NCBI RefSeq assembly: GCF_000327485.1
Contig: NC_019943.1
Span: 1,984,001 to 2,048,000 of the forward strand
From: Methanoregula formicica SMSP
GTDB lineage: Archaea > Halobacteriota > Methanomicrobia > Methanomicrobiales > Methanospirillaceae
Direction of reading: 5' to 3'
Length of the DNA: 64,000 nt
Shown here one piece after another: positions 33,490 to 42,872 of the stretch. Position numbers and translations under genes: made by a program. Each line of letters opens with the position of its first letter. Position 1 is the stretch's first letter. The notes beneath the pieces are model-generated. The model saw only the letters and a list, made by a program, of their open reading frames with translations. It searched no databases and had not been told where the DNA came from.

Positions 33490-33705
33490 TCAGGAACGCT
33501 TCCTGAGTTTCTCCACCAGGCCGGATACCCGGGCCTTTGCCGCGGCAGTTGCTTCTTCGTCCCGCTCCAGCATGACGGTGATCACGTCCCCCTCCCGGCT
33601 GCCCGGGGGGAGGAGCAGCGCCGGGATGCTGATGTGCCGGGTACCGTCTTCACGGTCGATAAGGATGGCAATCCCATTCTCGATCCGGTCGATGGTTGCC
33701 TTCAT
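33490..33705 (-). CDS. DUF3006 family protein
   Basis: 71 residues: MKATIDRIENGIAILIDRED followed by LLPPGSREGDVITVMLERDE, the small beta-barrel typical of DUF3006. The start ATG overlaps the stop of the secreted metallo-beta-lactamase-fold gene (ATGA, 33702-33705). DUF3006 proteins often neighbour ComEC-type hydrolases, as here. Cytoplasmic; function unknown. Confidence 0.85.
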   Translation of the reverse strand: MKATIDRIENGIAILIDREDGTRHISIPALLLPPGSREGDVITVMLERDEEATAAAKARVSGLVEKLRKRS

Positions 33706-35108
33706 GCCTCTGCCTCATCTGCCCGCGTGTCGATAATCGTCCCGGTGCCGTCCCGCAGGATCGCGAGGTCGCCGCTGTTGCCCCAGAGAGGGGATGACCT
33801 GCCCATGTAGAGCGCCGTATCGTTCATGCTGCCGCTCCCGGAAAAGACCGTGACCGACGATGATGGGAGAAGGAGGACGGCCGGGAAGGTGAAGGTGCCC
33901 GAGCCGGTTTTATCGGAGAGCGTCCAGCCGGGGATCAGGACCGCCTCGTCTCCGCGGTTCGTGACCGTGACCCATTCCCCGTTCAGGTTTTCCCGGTCAT
34001 CGCCCGGTGCATCGAACTGCACCCTGCTGATGTAAACGCCGGAAGCGTTCCCGAGCTGGACCAGAGGGAGCGTTACCGGCATCGTGACATTCGCGGGGAG
34101 GGACGATGCAAGATCAGCCATATCCAGGGAGATTGTCGGCTGGGATGGTACCGGACTGCTGGTTGCCGGAACCGGATGCGTTGCCGTGACTGCCGCATTC
34201 CAGAAACCCGCATCCCCGTTCTCTGTTGTAACCGAGATCGTATTCCCGTCGCTCTCCACGCGGATCGTCCCGTCCGTATCCGTGCGGAAGACCGTGGGAC
34301 CTGCAGCGTTCAGCCGTTCGAGCGTCTCCCTGTGGGGATGCCCGTAATCATTTCCTTTCCCCAGGGACAGGATGGCAACCTGCGGATTAACACGGGAAAG
34401 GAACGCTGCCGAGCTTGCGCCGGAACTCCCGTGGTGGCCGACCTTCAGCACCTGTGCGTCCAGCGGGTAGCCGGATTTCGCCAGTGACTCTTCCGCAGGA
34501 ATCGTCGCATCACCCATATAAAGCAGGTTCACGGTGCCGTACGAGACCCGGAGGACGATGCTGTTGGTGTTGAGATCGTCGCTATTCCGCTCTTTGGGGG
34601 GCGAGAGCACGAGGAGGCGGAGCGCGGGATCGATCCCGATGGTCTGGCCCCGTTCCGCGACAATGTAGGGGATCTGTTTCCGGTCGATCGTAAGAAGGAA
34701 CTTCTCGTACAGGGACGATGAGGAGGGGAGACCGGAGTCGAGAACTTTGCCGACCTCGAAATTCGCAAGCACGTCCTGCATCCCGCCAATATGGTCAGCG
34801 TGCGGGTGCGTTGCCACGAGGAGATCGATCTTCCTGACACCAAGATCCTGCAGGGCACGAACAACCGTGTCGCCCCGGTCCGTGTCACCGGCATCGATCA
34901 GGATCACCGCGTCCCGGAAGAGAATGACCGACGAGTCGCCCTGCCCGGCATCCAGGAAATATACCTTGAGGTCGCCCGTGGTGCTCTGGTTGAGAACCGG
35001 GCCGGAGTGCGTGCCCGAGGAGGTGCATCCGGCAAGAAGGAGTGCAAAAACAAGGATGAGGGTGAGGCAGGCACCGGCCCGCAGTTGAAACGGAGAAGAC
35101 ACCCGCAT
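33702..35108 (-). CDS. secreted ComEC-type metallo-beta-lactamase-fold lipoprotein with C-terminal lamin-tail domain
   Basis: 468 residues from ATG 35108. A lipobox (FALLLAGC, about residue 27) anchors it outside the membrane. The MBL domain (about 45-290) has VYFLDAGQGDSSVILFRDAV, ATHPHADHIGGMQDVL (metal-binding HxHxDH), VNLLYMGDATIPAE and VLKVGHHGSSGA. It resembles the C-terminal hydrolase part of ComEC, which degrades one DNA strand during uptake. A Ser/Pro linker leads to a lamin-tail-like domain (about 355-465: GEWVTVTNRGDEAVLIPGWT). Translationally coupled to DUF3006. An extracellular nuclease role is an inference. Confidence 0.88.
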   Translation of the reverse strand: MRVSSPFQLRAGACLTLILVFALLLAGCTSSGTHSGPVLNQSTTGDLKVYFLDAGQGDSSVILFRDAVILIDAGDTDRGDTVVRALQDLGVRKIDLLVATHPHADHIGGMQDVLANFEVGKVLDSGLPSSSSLYEKFLLTIDRKQIPYIVAERGQTIGIDPALRLLVLSPPKERNSDDLNTNSIVLRVSYGTVNLLYMGDATIPAEESLAKSGYPLDAQVLKVGHHGSSGASSAAFLSRVNPQVAILSLGKGNDYGHPHRETLERLNAAGPTVFRTDTDGTIRVESDGNTISVTTENGDAGFWNAAVTATHPVPATSSPVPSQPTISLDMADLASSLPANVTMPVTLPLVQLGNASGVYISRVQFDAPGDDRENLNGEWVTVTNRGDEAVLIPGWTLSDKTGSGTFTFPAVLLLPSSSVTVFSGSGSMNDTALYMGRSSPLWGNSGDLAILRDGTGTIIDTRADEAEA

Positions 35109-35116
35109 AGGTTTCC

Positions 35117-36442
35117 TTATCCCGATTGTGCCCGTTCGACAAGAGCAACAGCCGCTTCCGCGGCCCCGTTCAGCACATATGCCTCGTCGGGGATACCGCG
35201 GTCGAGCATCAGCACGCGGCCATTGCAGATCGTGGTCTCGACCGAACCGCCGTTCGTGGAGTAGACGAGATTCGAGGTCGCGTTGTGGAGCGGGATGTTG
35301 CAGGCATCGCGGTTGCTGACAAGGATGATGTCGGCCGGTACACCGGCAACGAGCCGTCCGGTGGGGAGGCCGAGCGCCTTTGCGCCGTTTGCTGAGGCCA
35401 TGGCAAGGGCCTCCGGCGCCGGAAGCACGGTGGGATTGTTCCAGAAGAACTTCTGGAGGATGGCTGCGACCTTCATCTCTTCGAGCATGTCGAGGTTGTT
35501 GTTCGAAGCGCACCCGTCCGTGCCAAGGCAGGTGTTCGCACCGGCTGCCTTCAGGTCAGCATACGGCATGGCCCGGTTGGTGGCAAGCTTCATGTTGCTG
35601 ACCGGGTTGTGGGCAGCCGAGACGCCGCGTTCGCCCAGCAGCCGGCACTCTGCATCGTCCAGCCAGCAGCAGTGGGCGGCGACGGTACGGGGTGTTAAGA
35701 TGCCGCAGGAGTCGAGATGGGCGGCCGGTCGTTTCCCATGGGTTGCAACGCAGTCGGTCACCTCCTTCTCGGTCTCGGACAGGTGGATGTGGATGCCGAT
35801 CTTCTGCTGCTGTGCAAACTCGGCGCACCACTTCAGGCCTTCCGGGGAGACCGTGTAGATCGCGTGCGGCCCGACGGCTGCGGTGATCCGGGGGTTGTCC
35901 AGGGATTTGATGTGCGCTGCGAGATTCTCGGTTGCCTTGCACTCGGCCTCCCGTTTCTCCGCGTTGAAGAGGTCGATGAACCCGTACGAGAGGACGGCCC
36001 GGATGCCGGTCTCGTTCACGGCCTTCGCTGCCTGGTCCATCATGAAGTACATGTCGTTGAACGCAGTCGTGCCGGACCGGATCATCTCGATGCAGGCAAG
36101 CTTCGTCGCCCAGTAGATATCCTCGGGTTTCAGGTGGGCCTCCAAGGGCCAGATCTTCTGGGAAAGCCAGTCCTGCAGGATCATGTCGTCGGCATAGCCC
36201 CGCAGGAGGGTCATCGCCGCATGGGTGTGCGTGTTGACAAGTCCCGGGAGGGCAAGCGCCCCGTTCCCGTCAATCAGGAAGTCCTCGTCGCCCTTCCACG
36301 CCTTTCCTGCCATCTCCCCGACTGAGGTGATGATCCCCTTTTCATCGATGACGATGTCGACCTTTTTGGTATCCACCACAACATTTGTTATCAGCAGGGA
36401 GTGATTCTTCCCGAATATCCCGTCCATATCATCTGAAGTCAT
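35117..36442 (-). CDS. dadD: 5'-deoxyadenosine / 5'-methylthioadenosine / S-adenosylhomocysteine deaminase
   Basis: 441 residues, amidohydrolase fold. Metal ligands are visible in GLVNTHTHAAMTLLRGYADD (HxH), IGIHIHLSETEKEV, AAHCCWLDD and LGTDGCASNNNLDML. The family deaminates 5'-deoxyadenosine, MTA and SAH to inosine forms in methanogens. The next gene downstream of its promoter side encodes the phosphorylase that would cleave the products, so the two form a salvage route for by-products of SAM chemistry. It ends 9 bases before the secreted MBL protein gene starts. Confidence 0.94.
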   Translation of the reverse strand: MTSDDMDGIFGKNHSLLITNVVVDTKKVDIVIDEKGIITSVGEMAGKAWKGDEDFLIDGNGALALPGLVNTHTHAAMTLLRGYADDMILQDWLSQKIWPLEAHLKPEDIYWATKLACIEMIRSGTTAFNDMYFMMDQAAKAVNETGIRAVLSYGFIDLFNAEKREAECKATENLAAHIKSLDNPRITAAVGPHAIYTVSPEGLKWCAEFAQQQKIGIHIHLSETEKEVTDCVATHGKRPAAHLDSCGILTPRTVAAHCCWLDDAECRLLGERGVSAAHNPVSNMKLATNRAMPYADLKAAGANTCLGTDGCASNNNLDMLEEMKVAAILQKFFWNNPTVLPAPEALAMASANGAKALGLPTGRLVAGVPADIILVSNRDACNIPLHNATSNLVYSTNGGSVETTICNGRVLMLDRGIPDEAYVLNGAAEAAVALVERAQSG

Positions 36443-36459
36443 TGATCTTCCCGCTCCAT

Positions 36460-37134
36460 TCAGCTCATGTGTGCAATGATCGTGTTCATAATCTCTTCTG
36501 TCCTGTCCTTGTGCTGCCGCGAAACGCTGACCATATGCTCGTACGTCAGGACTTCCTTTCCAAGGCCGTTCGCATAGTTCTCGATGGTGCAGAGTGCGGC
36601 AAACTCAATCCCCAGTTCGCGGGCAAGGGTAGCTTCGGATGCGACCGTCATGCCGACAACATCTGCGATCTTCGCGAGCGCTTCCACCTCCGCAATGGTT
36701 TCGATCCGCGGACCCCGCGTCTGGACGTAAACACCGCCGTACCGGGCCGAAGGGACCAGTTCTTTCAGTTTTTTTGCCAGACGTTCCGAGAGCTCGGGGC
36801 GGACGTGCTCGATTGCGTGGTCGTGGATGGAGGGGATGTCCGTCATGCTCACATAGTCTGTGGGGATAAGCAGAGAACCGGGCGCGATCTCCTGTTTCAG
36901 CGAACCCGTTGACCCGAATGCCACGATCCGTGTAACGCCCGCGATTGCCATGGCCGCAAGGTTCGCCCGGTAGTTGATCCGGTGCGGGGGGCGGTTGTTC
37001 TGGTGGCGCATCAGCATGACGAGATCCCTGCCGCAGAGCAGGTCGGCAGGGCCAAACGGCGTTGCCACCGTCTTCTTTGCTAACTGCGGGAGCGTGGAGA
37101 AGAGCAGGCTCGTGCCCCCGATGATCCCGAGCAT
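36460..37134 (-). CDS. S-methyl-5'-thioinosine phosphorylase (MTAP family)
   Basis: 224 residues, short MTAP/PNP type. Motifs are LGIIGGTSLL, phosphate-binding MRHQNNRPPHRINYRANL, IVAFGSTGSLKQEI, YVQTRGPRIET and VVGMTVASEATLARELGIEF. In Methanocaldococcus the orthologue acts on methylthioinosine made by DadD, giving hypoxanthine and methylthioribose-1-phosphate. It lies 17 bases upstream of dadD in the same operon. GGAGGGG precedes the ATG. Confidence 0.9.
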   Translation of the reverse strand: MLGIIGGTSLLFSTLPQLAKKTVATPFGPADLLCGRDLVMLMRHQNNRPPHRINYRANLAAMAIAGVTRIVAFGSTGSLKQEIAPGSLLIPTDYVSMTDIPSIHDHAIEHVRPELSERLAKKLKELVPSARYGGVYVQTRGPRIETIAEVEALAKIADVVGMTVASEATLARELGIEFAALCTIENYANGLGKEVLTYEHMVSVSRQHKDRTEEIMNTIIAHMS

Positions 37135-37330
37135 CAGCCCCTCCCGGGAGGGATACCGGGTGGCAGAAGAGTTCTAACAGCCATGGAATTCTTTCCTTCC
37201 TTAAGGAAAGGTTGGCGGCGATGCACTAATACATACCGAATTATGGGGAGGAACTGACGCGGGCACCAGGGCCCGGGCCGGGAGTTGACGAACAATTCTT
37301 TTATCCTATGCCAACCTACTAGATAGGAGC

Positions 37331-37402
37331 GGGCCGGTAGATCAGTGGTAGATCGCTTCCTTGGCATGGAAGAGGCCGCGGGTTCAATTCCCGCCCGGTC
37401 CA
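37331..37402 (+). tRNA. tRNA-Ala (GGC)
   Basis: 72 bases. Acceptor GGGCCGG pairs with CCGGTCC (one G-U); discriminator A at 37402; CCA not encoded. Anticodon stem CTTCC/GGAAG encloses TTGGCAT, giving anticodon GGC. T arm is GCGGG-TTCAATT-CCCGC. No intron. CTTTTATCC about 30 bases upstream is a TATA candidate. Confidence 0.95.
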
Positions 37403-37624
37403 TTTCTTCTCCCGCAATCTCTCCATTTCTCCCGTTTTTTTGTATTATGCCAGACAGTTCCTGCGGTTTTTCCCCGTTCCGGCAGATTCTCCCGGAATCG
37501 ATTTCGGAATACATAAGAAAGGTGAAGGCGAAACAGTCGCATCAGCTGCACCACATCCCCGCCAACCGCGTTTTTTCCGGGATGGGTGCGGAACGATACA
37601 CCCGTAAGGAGGGAAGTTACCCGT

Positions 37625-38938
37625 ATGGTCGGATTGAACCGGTTCTCCGGCAGGAGGATCGTTGTTGTCGAGGACAGCCGCACCCAGGCCGAGTACCTCT
37701 GCCATCTCCTGGAACTGGAAGGGGCTCTGGTCGTAGCAGCATCCGCGGGAGAGGAAGCGCTGGCAGCGATCCGGAACAATCCTCCCGATATCGTACTCAC
37801 CGACATCGTGATGCCGGGCATGGACGGGTACGAGCTCTGTCATACAATCAAGTCTGATCCCACAACGGCAGGGATACCGGTCATCCTCGTCACCCAGCTC
37901 CATGATCCTTCTGACGTGCTGAAGGGACTTGTGGCCGGAGCAGAGAACTTCATTGTCAAACCCTATGATCCGGAGCAGGTCCATTCCCGGATTGCCTCTG
38001 CATTTGACGCGAAAAATACACCCGACCCGGATGGGCAGCGGGATGCGTTTGAGTACATCCTTGACGGGCAGCTGTATACCATCACGTTCAGCCGATCACG
38101 GATCCTCGACGTCCTTCTCTCCACGTACGAGTTTGCTATCAAAAAGAACACCGAGCTGCAGGAGGCACACGAGCACATGACCGCCTTAAACGAGGAACTG
38201 ATGGCGGCAGTCGAGGACCTCCAGCAGGCAAACCGGAACCTTTCAACGGAGAATGCCGAGCGGGGGCGGGTGGAGAGGGCGCTTGCCAATGCCAACCGGA
38301 AGCTCAATCTCATGACGAGCGTAACCCGGCACGACATCAACAACCAGATCCTCTCGCTCCATGGTTACATCGAGCTTGCGGAGATGGAGGTCCAGGACGC
38401 AAAAGTCATTGAATACATCGGGAAAGCGAAGGCAGCCGCACAGAAGATCCAGCGGCAGATCGCGTTCACCAAGCAGTACGAGGACATCGGGGTTAAGGCC
38501 CCCCGCTGGCAGGACCTCGCCACGGCGATCGATCCGCTCCGGCAGACCCTCGTCGGCGAGTCCATCGAGCTCGTAACCCGCGATCTCCACTACGAGATCT
38601 ATGCCGACCCGCTCTTTTCCCGGGTCTTCGAGAACCTGGCTGATAACTCCATCCGCCACGGGAAGCAAGTCCGACGGATCACCATCTCCGCAGAGCGGTC
38701 CCTCGATGGCGGGCTGCTCATCATGTACGAAGATGACGGAGGAGGGGTGGACGAAGCCGAAAAGACAAAAATCTTCGAGAAAGGATTCGGCAGGAACACC
38801 GGCCTTGGTCTCTTCCTTTCGCGGGAGATCCTCGAGTTCACCGGGATCTCGATCCGGGAGAACGGCGTACCCGGAAAGGGTGCCCTGTTCGAGATCACGG
38901 TCCCGCCGGAAGAAGTAAGGAAAGCCGGTTCGCAGTAA
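37625..38938 (+). CDS. response regulator-histidine kinase hybrid
   Basis: About 437 residues, soluble. The N-terminal receiver domain (1-120) has RRIVVVEDSRTQAEYLCHLL, phospho-acceptor Asp in PPDIVLTDIVMPGMDGYELC and NFIVKPYD. A long coiled coil spans about 165-225. The histidine box is SVTRHDINNQILSLHGYIEL, then a HATPase with ADNSIRHGK and EDDGGGVDEAE. The H box is nearly the same as in the PAS kinase at 5401, a Methanomicrobiales type. The ATG at 37625 follows AAGGAGGG by 11-12 bases. Divergent from mtnP across the tRNA-Ala. Confidence 0.9.
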   Translation: MVGLNRFSGRRIVVVEDSRTQAEYLCHLLELEGALVVAASAGEEALAAIRNNPPDIVLTDIVMPGMDGYELCHTIKSDPTTAGIPVILVTQLHDPSDVLKGLVAGAENFIVKPYDPEQVHSRIASAFDAKNTPDPDGQRDAFEYILDGQLYTITFSRSRILDVLLSTYEFAIKKNTELQEAHEHMTALNEELMAAVEDLQQANRNLSTENAERGRVERALANANRKLNLMTSVTRHDINNQILSLHGYIELAEMEVQDAKVIEYIGKAKAAAQKIQRQIAFTKQYEDIGVKAPRWQDLATAIDPLRQTLVGESIELVTRDLHYEIYADPLFSRVFENLADNSIRHGKQVRRITISAERSLDGGLLIMYEDDGGGVDEAEKTKIFEKGFGRNTGLGLFLSREILEFTGISIRENGVPGKGALFEITVPPEEVRKAGSQ

Positions 38939-39065
38939 GAGGCTCCATCCCTGCCGGGCCAGCTGACGGTAGGAAACAATCCTGTACGGCAAACCGCTGC
39001 CGGTACGCAGACTTCCTGAGAACTCACTTTTTTATAGTCCGGCAATAAGGGTACGACCGGAGATT

Positions 39066-39695
39066 ATGCGCATCCGTGACCTGATCCTGCCGGAAGACAA
39101 GGTCTTCTTCACGCTCTTTTTAGAGATGGCCGAGAAGATCGGCGAGGCCGCGTCAACGTTCAACGAGATCACCCACGAGCTCCCGGGCGGGACCGAGAAA
39201 GCCCACAAGGTGCGGCAGATCGAGCACCACGGGGACGAGATCACCCGGAAGATCTTCGAGCAGCTGGACGAATCGCTCATCACTCCGCTCGAACCCGAGG
39301 AGATCGCCCGCCTCGCCCCGGTGCTTGATGATGTCCTTGACCGGCTCGACTGGGTCACCCACCAGCTCTGCAACTACGAGATCCCGGCGACAAATGATGT
39401 ACTCAAGGAATACTCCTACCTTATCCTGCTCGCGGGCACCGAGATTGGGCATGCAACAAAGAGCCTCTCGACGCTGAAGAACGCCGAGGAGGTAAAGACC
39501 CATACCCGCGAGATCAGCCGGCTCTACAACCTCTCGACCGAGCTCCTCTCGCGGGCAATCCTCGAGCTCTTCAAGACGCAGGATCTCCTGATGATCATCA
39601 AGCTTAAGGATATCTACGAGGGCATGGCGAAGGTCATGGAGAAATGCAACGATGTCGGCCACGTGATCCACGACATCGCGATGGCCCACGCGTGA
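39066..39695 (+). CDS. DUF47 family PhoU-like phosphate transport regulator, copy 1
   Basis: 209 residues, all-helical PhoU-like. IRDLILPEDKVFFTLFLEMA, QIEHHGDEITRKIFEQLD and a D/E-rich LDDVLDRLDWV segment give the metal-binding pattern of DUF47. Genes of this type sit directly upstream of PiT transporters and are thought to modulate them. Here it abuts PiT copy 1. Confidence 0.93.
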   Translation: MRIRDLILPEDKVFFTLFLEMAEKIGEAASTFNEITHELPGGTEKAHKVRQIEHHGDEITRKIFEQLDESLITPLEPEEIARLAPVLDDVLDRLDWVTHQLCNYEIPATNDVLKEYSYLILLAGTEIGHATKSLSTLKNAEEVKTHTREISRLYNLSTELLSRAILELFKTQDLLMIIKLKDIYEGMAKVMEKCNDVGHVIHDIAMAHA

Positions 39696-39700
39696 CGGTC

Positions 39701-40882
39701 ATGGAGCCCCTCGTCCTCTTCGGCATCATCCTGGCCCTGGCTCTCAATTTTGTCAACGGGCTCAACGATGCTTCGCATTCCATTGCAACAGTTGTGGCCA
39801 CAAAAGCCCTCTCACCGTTCAAGGCCGTCATCTATACCGGGCTCTGTAATATCGCAGGGCCATTCGTCTTCACGACTGCAGTCGCAGCCACCATCGGGAC
39901 GGCCATCGTCCACGCAGACGGGCTTACCCCGCTCTCGATCGTAGTCGCCATGGGAGCAGCGATCATCCTCGTCTTCGTTGCCACCCGTTCCGGTATCCCC
40001 ATCTCGAGCAGCCATGCCATGGTCGGGGGACTTCTCGGTGCCGGCATTGCAGTCATGGGGCCGGCTGCGGTGCTCCTGCCGTCAGCGCTTGAGGTTGAGG
40101 AGGTCATAGGCGCTGCCCTCATCGGTGGTGCGGTCGGGGGAGTCCTCCTCGGCCTCTTTGTTGCGTCCTTCCACGAGGATGTACGGCTCGGCGCGCTGCT
40201 CGGGGCGATCTGCGGGGCAGCGCTCGCCATCCCGTTTTTGATGTTCATTGGCATCCTGAAACTCTCCGGCCTCTTTGCCATCGTCCTCTTCATCTTCATC
40301 TCCCCTATCATTGGGATCACCGGTGCGTTCTTCTTCGACCTGCTGGTCATCCACCTCTTCCGGCACTCCCGCCGGAACCGGATGAGACGGATCTTCCAGC
40401 CGCTTCACGTCCTTGCCTGCCTGGTCCAGGCGACTGCCCATGGGGGTAACGACGGGCAGCATGCCATCGGTGTCATCACGGCCCTGCTCGTCTCGTCCGG
40501 GATCCTCCTGAGCTTCGATGTCCCGTTCTGGGTGGTCGCCACCTCCGCCCTTGCTATCGGCCTTGGCACCTGCTTTGGGGGCTGGCAGGTAGTGGACAAG
40601 ATGGCAAGGGAGATCACGAAGATCCGGCCGTACCAGGGGTTCTGTGCGGCAACCGCGAGCAGTGCGATCCTCGTCTCGGTCACTCACGCGGGTATCCCGG
40701 TCTCCTCAACGCACGCGATCAACGGGGCAATCATCGGGGTCGGGGCAACCCGGGGCAAAAGTGCGGTCCAGTGGAAGGTGGTCCGCGAGATGATGACCGC
40801 GTGGATCATTACGATACCCCTCGCACTTGCCATTGCATGGGCCGGATACTTCGTTGTCGCGTTTGTCACCGGGCTTTTTTAG
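39701..40882 (+). CDS. pit: PiT family inorganic phosphate transporter, copy 1
   Basis: 393 residues, about ten membrane helices. The two inverted PiT signatures are NFVNGLNDASHSIATVVATK and TAHGGNDGQHAIGVITALL. A charged cytoplasmic loop occurs near RHSRRNRMRR. ATG 39701 is used; a GTG at 39692 overlapping the DUF47 stop (GTGA) is an alternative. PiT carriers move phosphate with H+ or Na+ at low affinity. This copy is longer than, and clearly diverged from, copies 2 and 3. Confidence 0.93.
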   Translation: MEPLVLFGIILALALNFVNGLNDASHSIATVVATKALSPFKAVIYTGLCNIAGPFVFTTAVAATIGTAIVHADGLTPLSIVVAMGAAIILVFVATRSGIPISSSHAMVGGLLGAGIAVMGPAAVLLPSALEVEEVIGAALIGGAVGGVLLGLFVASFHEDVRLGALLGAICGAALAIPFLMFIGILKLSGLFAIVLFIFISPIIGITGAFFFDLLVIHLFRHSRRNRMRRIFQPLHVLACLVQATAHGGNDGQHAIGVITALLVSSGILLSFDVPFWVVATSALAIGLGTCFGGWQVVDKMAREITKIRPYQGFCAATASSAILVSVTHAGIPVSSTHAINGAIIGVGATRGKSAVQWKVVREMMTAWIITIPLALAIAWAGYFVVAFVTGLF

Positions 40883-40941
40883 GACACGGCCCGTTTCGCT
40901 AAATTTTTATCATCTCCGGCCGATTTACCAACGGGTTTGTT

Positions 40942-41571
40942 ATGGGTTTGCGGGAATTGCTGATACCCCAGGACAAGGTTTTTTTCGACCTGTTCGAGAA
41001 ACAGGCAGGGATCGTGAAGGAGGCTGCATGGCAGCTCGTTGCCCTCACGGAAGATTTCACGAATGTCAAGGATAAGCGCCACGCCATTGAGAAACTGGAG
41101 CACAAGGGCGATCTTTTAACGCACGATATCTACAACCAGTTGAACACCACTTTCATCACGCCGCTCGATCCCGAGGAGATCTCCCGGCTTGCCGCGAGCC
41201 TTGATGACGTTCTGGACTTTATTGACGGTGCGACGGAGAAGATGCAGTATTACGGGATCGATGCAGCCGACTCCCACATGGTCGAGCTCGCAAAGCTGAT
41301 CCATATGTCCACGCTCGAGATCGAGAGTGCGGTCAAGGGCATCCGGTCGATCAAGGACCCCCGCTATGTCGAGGAGCGCTGCATCGAGGTCAACCGGCTC
41401 GAGAACCTTGCCGACGACGTGCTCGCCCATGCGGTCACGGACCTTTTCAAGACCAATGACGCGATCATGATCATCAAGTTCAAGGACATCTACGAGCATC
41501 TCGAGACCGCGACCGACCGGTGCGAGGACGTGGCAAACGTCCTGTCCGATATTGCGATCCGTCACTCATGA
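40942..41571 (+). CDS. DUF47 family PhoU-like phosphate transport regulator, copy 2
   Basis: 209 residues, same length and plan as copy 1 (LRELLIPQDKVFFDLFEKQA; KLEHKGDLLTHDIYNQLN; LDDVLDFIDGATEKMQYYG). Lies 33 bases upstream of PiT copy 2. AAATTTTTATC about 35 bases before the ATG is a plausible own promoter. Together with copy 1 it shows a duplicated regulator-transporter pair. Confidence 0.93.
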   Translation: MGLRELLIPQDKVFFDLFEKQAGIVKEAAWQLVALTEDFTNVKDKRHAIEKLEHKGDLLTHDIYNQLNTTFITPLDPEEISRLAASLDDVLDFIDGATEKMQYYGIDAADSHMVELAKLIHMSTLEIESAVKGIRSIKDPRYVEERCIEVNRLENLADDVLAHAVTDLFKTNDAIMIIKFKDIYEHLETATDRCEDVANVLSDIAIRHS

Positions 41572-41603
41572 GACGGTAGCGGGAGACGTGAGGTGGCGGC
41601 AGA

Positions 41604-42635
41604 TTGATCGAGGCAACATGGGAACTGATCCTGATCATCATCGGTATTGCACTGATCTTTGACTTCACGAACGGGTTCCACGATTCAGCAAATTCCATCT
41701 CAACGGTTGTATCTACAAAGGTCCTCTCCCCTAGGAAAGCCGTAGTCTTTGCAGCCTTCTTCAACTTCATCGCGGCGTTCGGCTTTGGCGTTGCCGTTGC
41801 AAGCACCATCAGCAAGATCATCCACCTCGACGTTGTCGAGACCGCGGTCGTCCCCTACATCATCCTTGCGGCACTCATCGGGGCAATCTCCTGGAATATC
41901 ATCACGTGGTTCTTCGGCCTGCCAACATCTTCGTCCCATGCCCTGATTGGGGGGCTTGCAGGTGCCGGCATCTCCGCAGCGGGGCTTGCCGCAATCAAGT
42001 GGTCGACGGTCGAAGTGGTTGTTGCTTTCATGATCCTCTCGCCCATAATCGGGCTCATCTGCGGTTTTTTGTTCATGGCGGCCGTTCTCTGGCTCACCCG
42101 GAAGTCAAACAAACAGTCGGCCGAGAAGAACTTCCGGAACCTCCAGCTCGTCTCGGCAGCGGCTAACTGTTTCAGCCATGGCACAAACGATGCGCAGAAG
42201 ACCATCGGGATCATCCTCCCCCTCCTCTTTGCCATCGGATATTACGGCGTATCCGTGGATCCAAACCATCTCCCGGTGCCATTCTGGGTCATCATACTTG
42301 CTTATACTGCAATCGCACTCGGGACACTTGCCGGGGGATGGAGGATTGTCAAGACAATGGGTTACAACATCATCAAAATGCGGCCGGTCCACGGATTTGC
42401 CGCCAATGCCGCGAGCGCATCCACCATCATCGGGGCATCCATTGCCGGCATCCCTGTGAGCACCACCCATGTCATCTGCTCGTCCATCATGGGCGTAGGG
42501 ACAACTATGGGTTCGAACTCCGTGAAGTGGGGGGTTGCCCGGACCATAATGTGGGCATGGATTCTCACTATCCCGATCAGCGCCGTGATAGGGTTTGCCG
42601 CGTTCTTGGTGATCCGGGTCGTGATTGGGTACTAA
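41604..42635 (+). CDS. pit: PiT family inorganic phosphate transporter, copy 2
   Basis: 343 residues. Signatures are DFTNGFHDSANSISTVVSTK and FSHGTNDAQKTIGIILPLL, plus STTHVICSSIMGVGTT. The start is a TTG (41604) preceded by GAGGTGG; the parallel MIEA start of copy 3, which has an ATG, supports it. It is translated closely after DUF47 copy 2. Confidence 0.93.
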   Translation: MIEATWELILIIIGIALIFDFTNGFHDSANSISTVVSTKVLSPRKAVVFAAFFNFIAAFGFGVAVASTISKIIHLDVVETAVVPYIILAALIGAISWNIITWFFGLPTSSSHALIGGLAGAGISAAGLAAIKWSTVEVVVAFMILSPIIGLICGFLFMAAVLWLTRKSNKQSAEKNFRNLQLVSAAANCFSHGTNDAQKTIGIILPLLFAIGYYGVSVDPNHLPVPFWVIILAYTAIALGTLAGGWRIVKTMGYNIIKMRPVHGFAANAASASTIIGASIAGIPVSTTHVICSSIMGVGTTMGSNSVKWGVARTIMWAWILTIPISAVIGFAAFLVIRVVIGY

Positions 42636-42643
42636 CATCATTT

Positions 42644-42658
42644 TTCTGCTTGGCAGAA
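42644..42658 (+). terminator. short hairpin after PiT copy 2
   Basis: TTCTGC-TTG-GCAGAA, a perfect 6-bp stem preceded by a T run, eight bases after the stop codon. It may end or process the transcript before PiT copy 3. The rest of the 238-base gap to 42872 holds no gene. Confidence 0.4.
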
Positions 42659-42872
42659 TACCAATCATCCTGTTAGGATCGCCCACCTTGCGCCTCTGAA
42701 ACGTCCAGCAGAACATTGAGGAAGAGAAGAAGCTTCAGCGTTCTTCGAACAGTACCAGACTAAAAGAGCCTTTCAGGGTTTTCTCACGACGGTCAAGCAG
42801 AACCATTCCCTGTAGAAAAACCGCCCCACCGACAGCTTAACGAGATCTTCCCGTGATAAGGGATACTATGGT

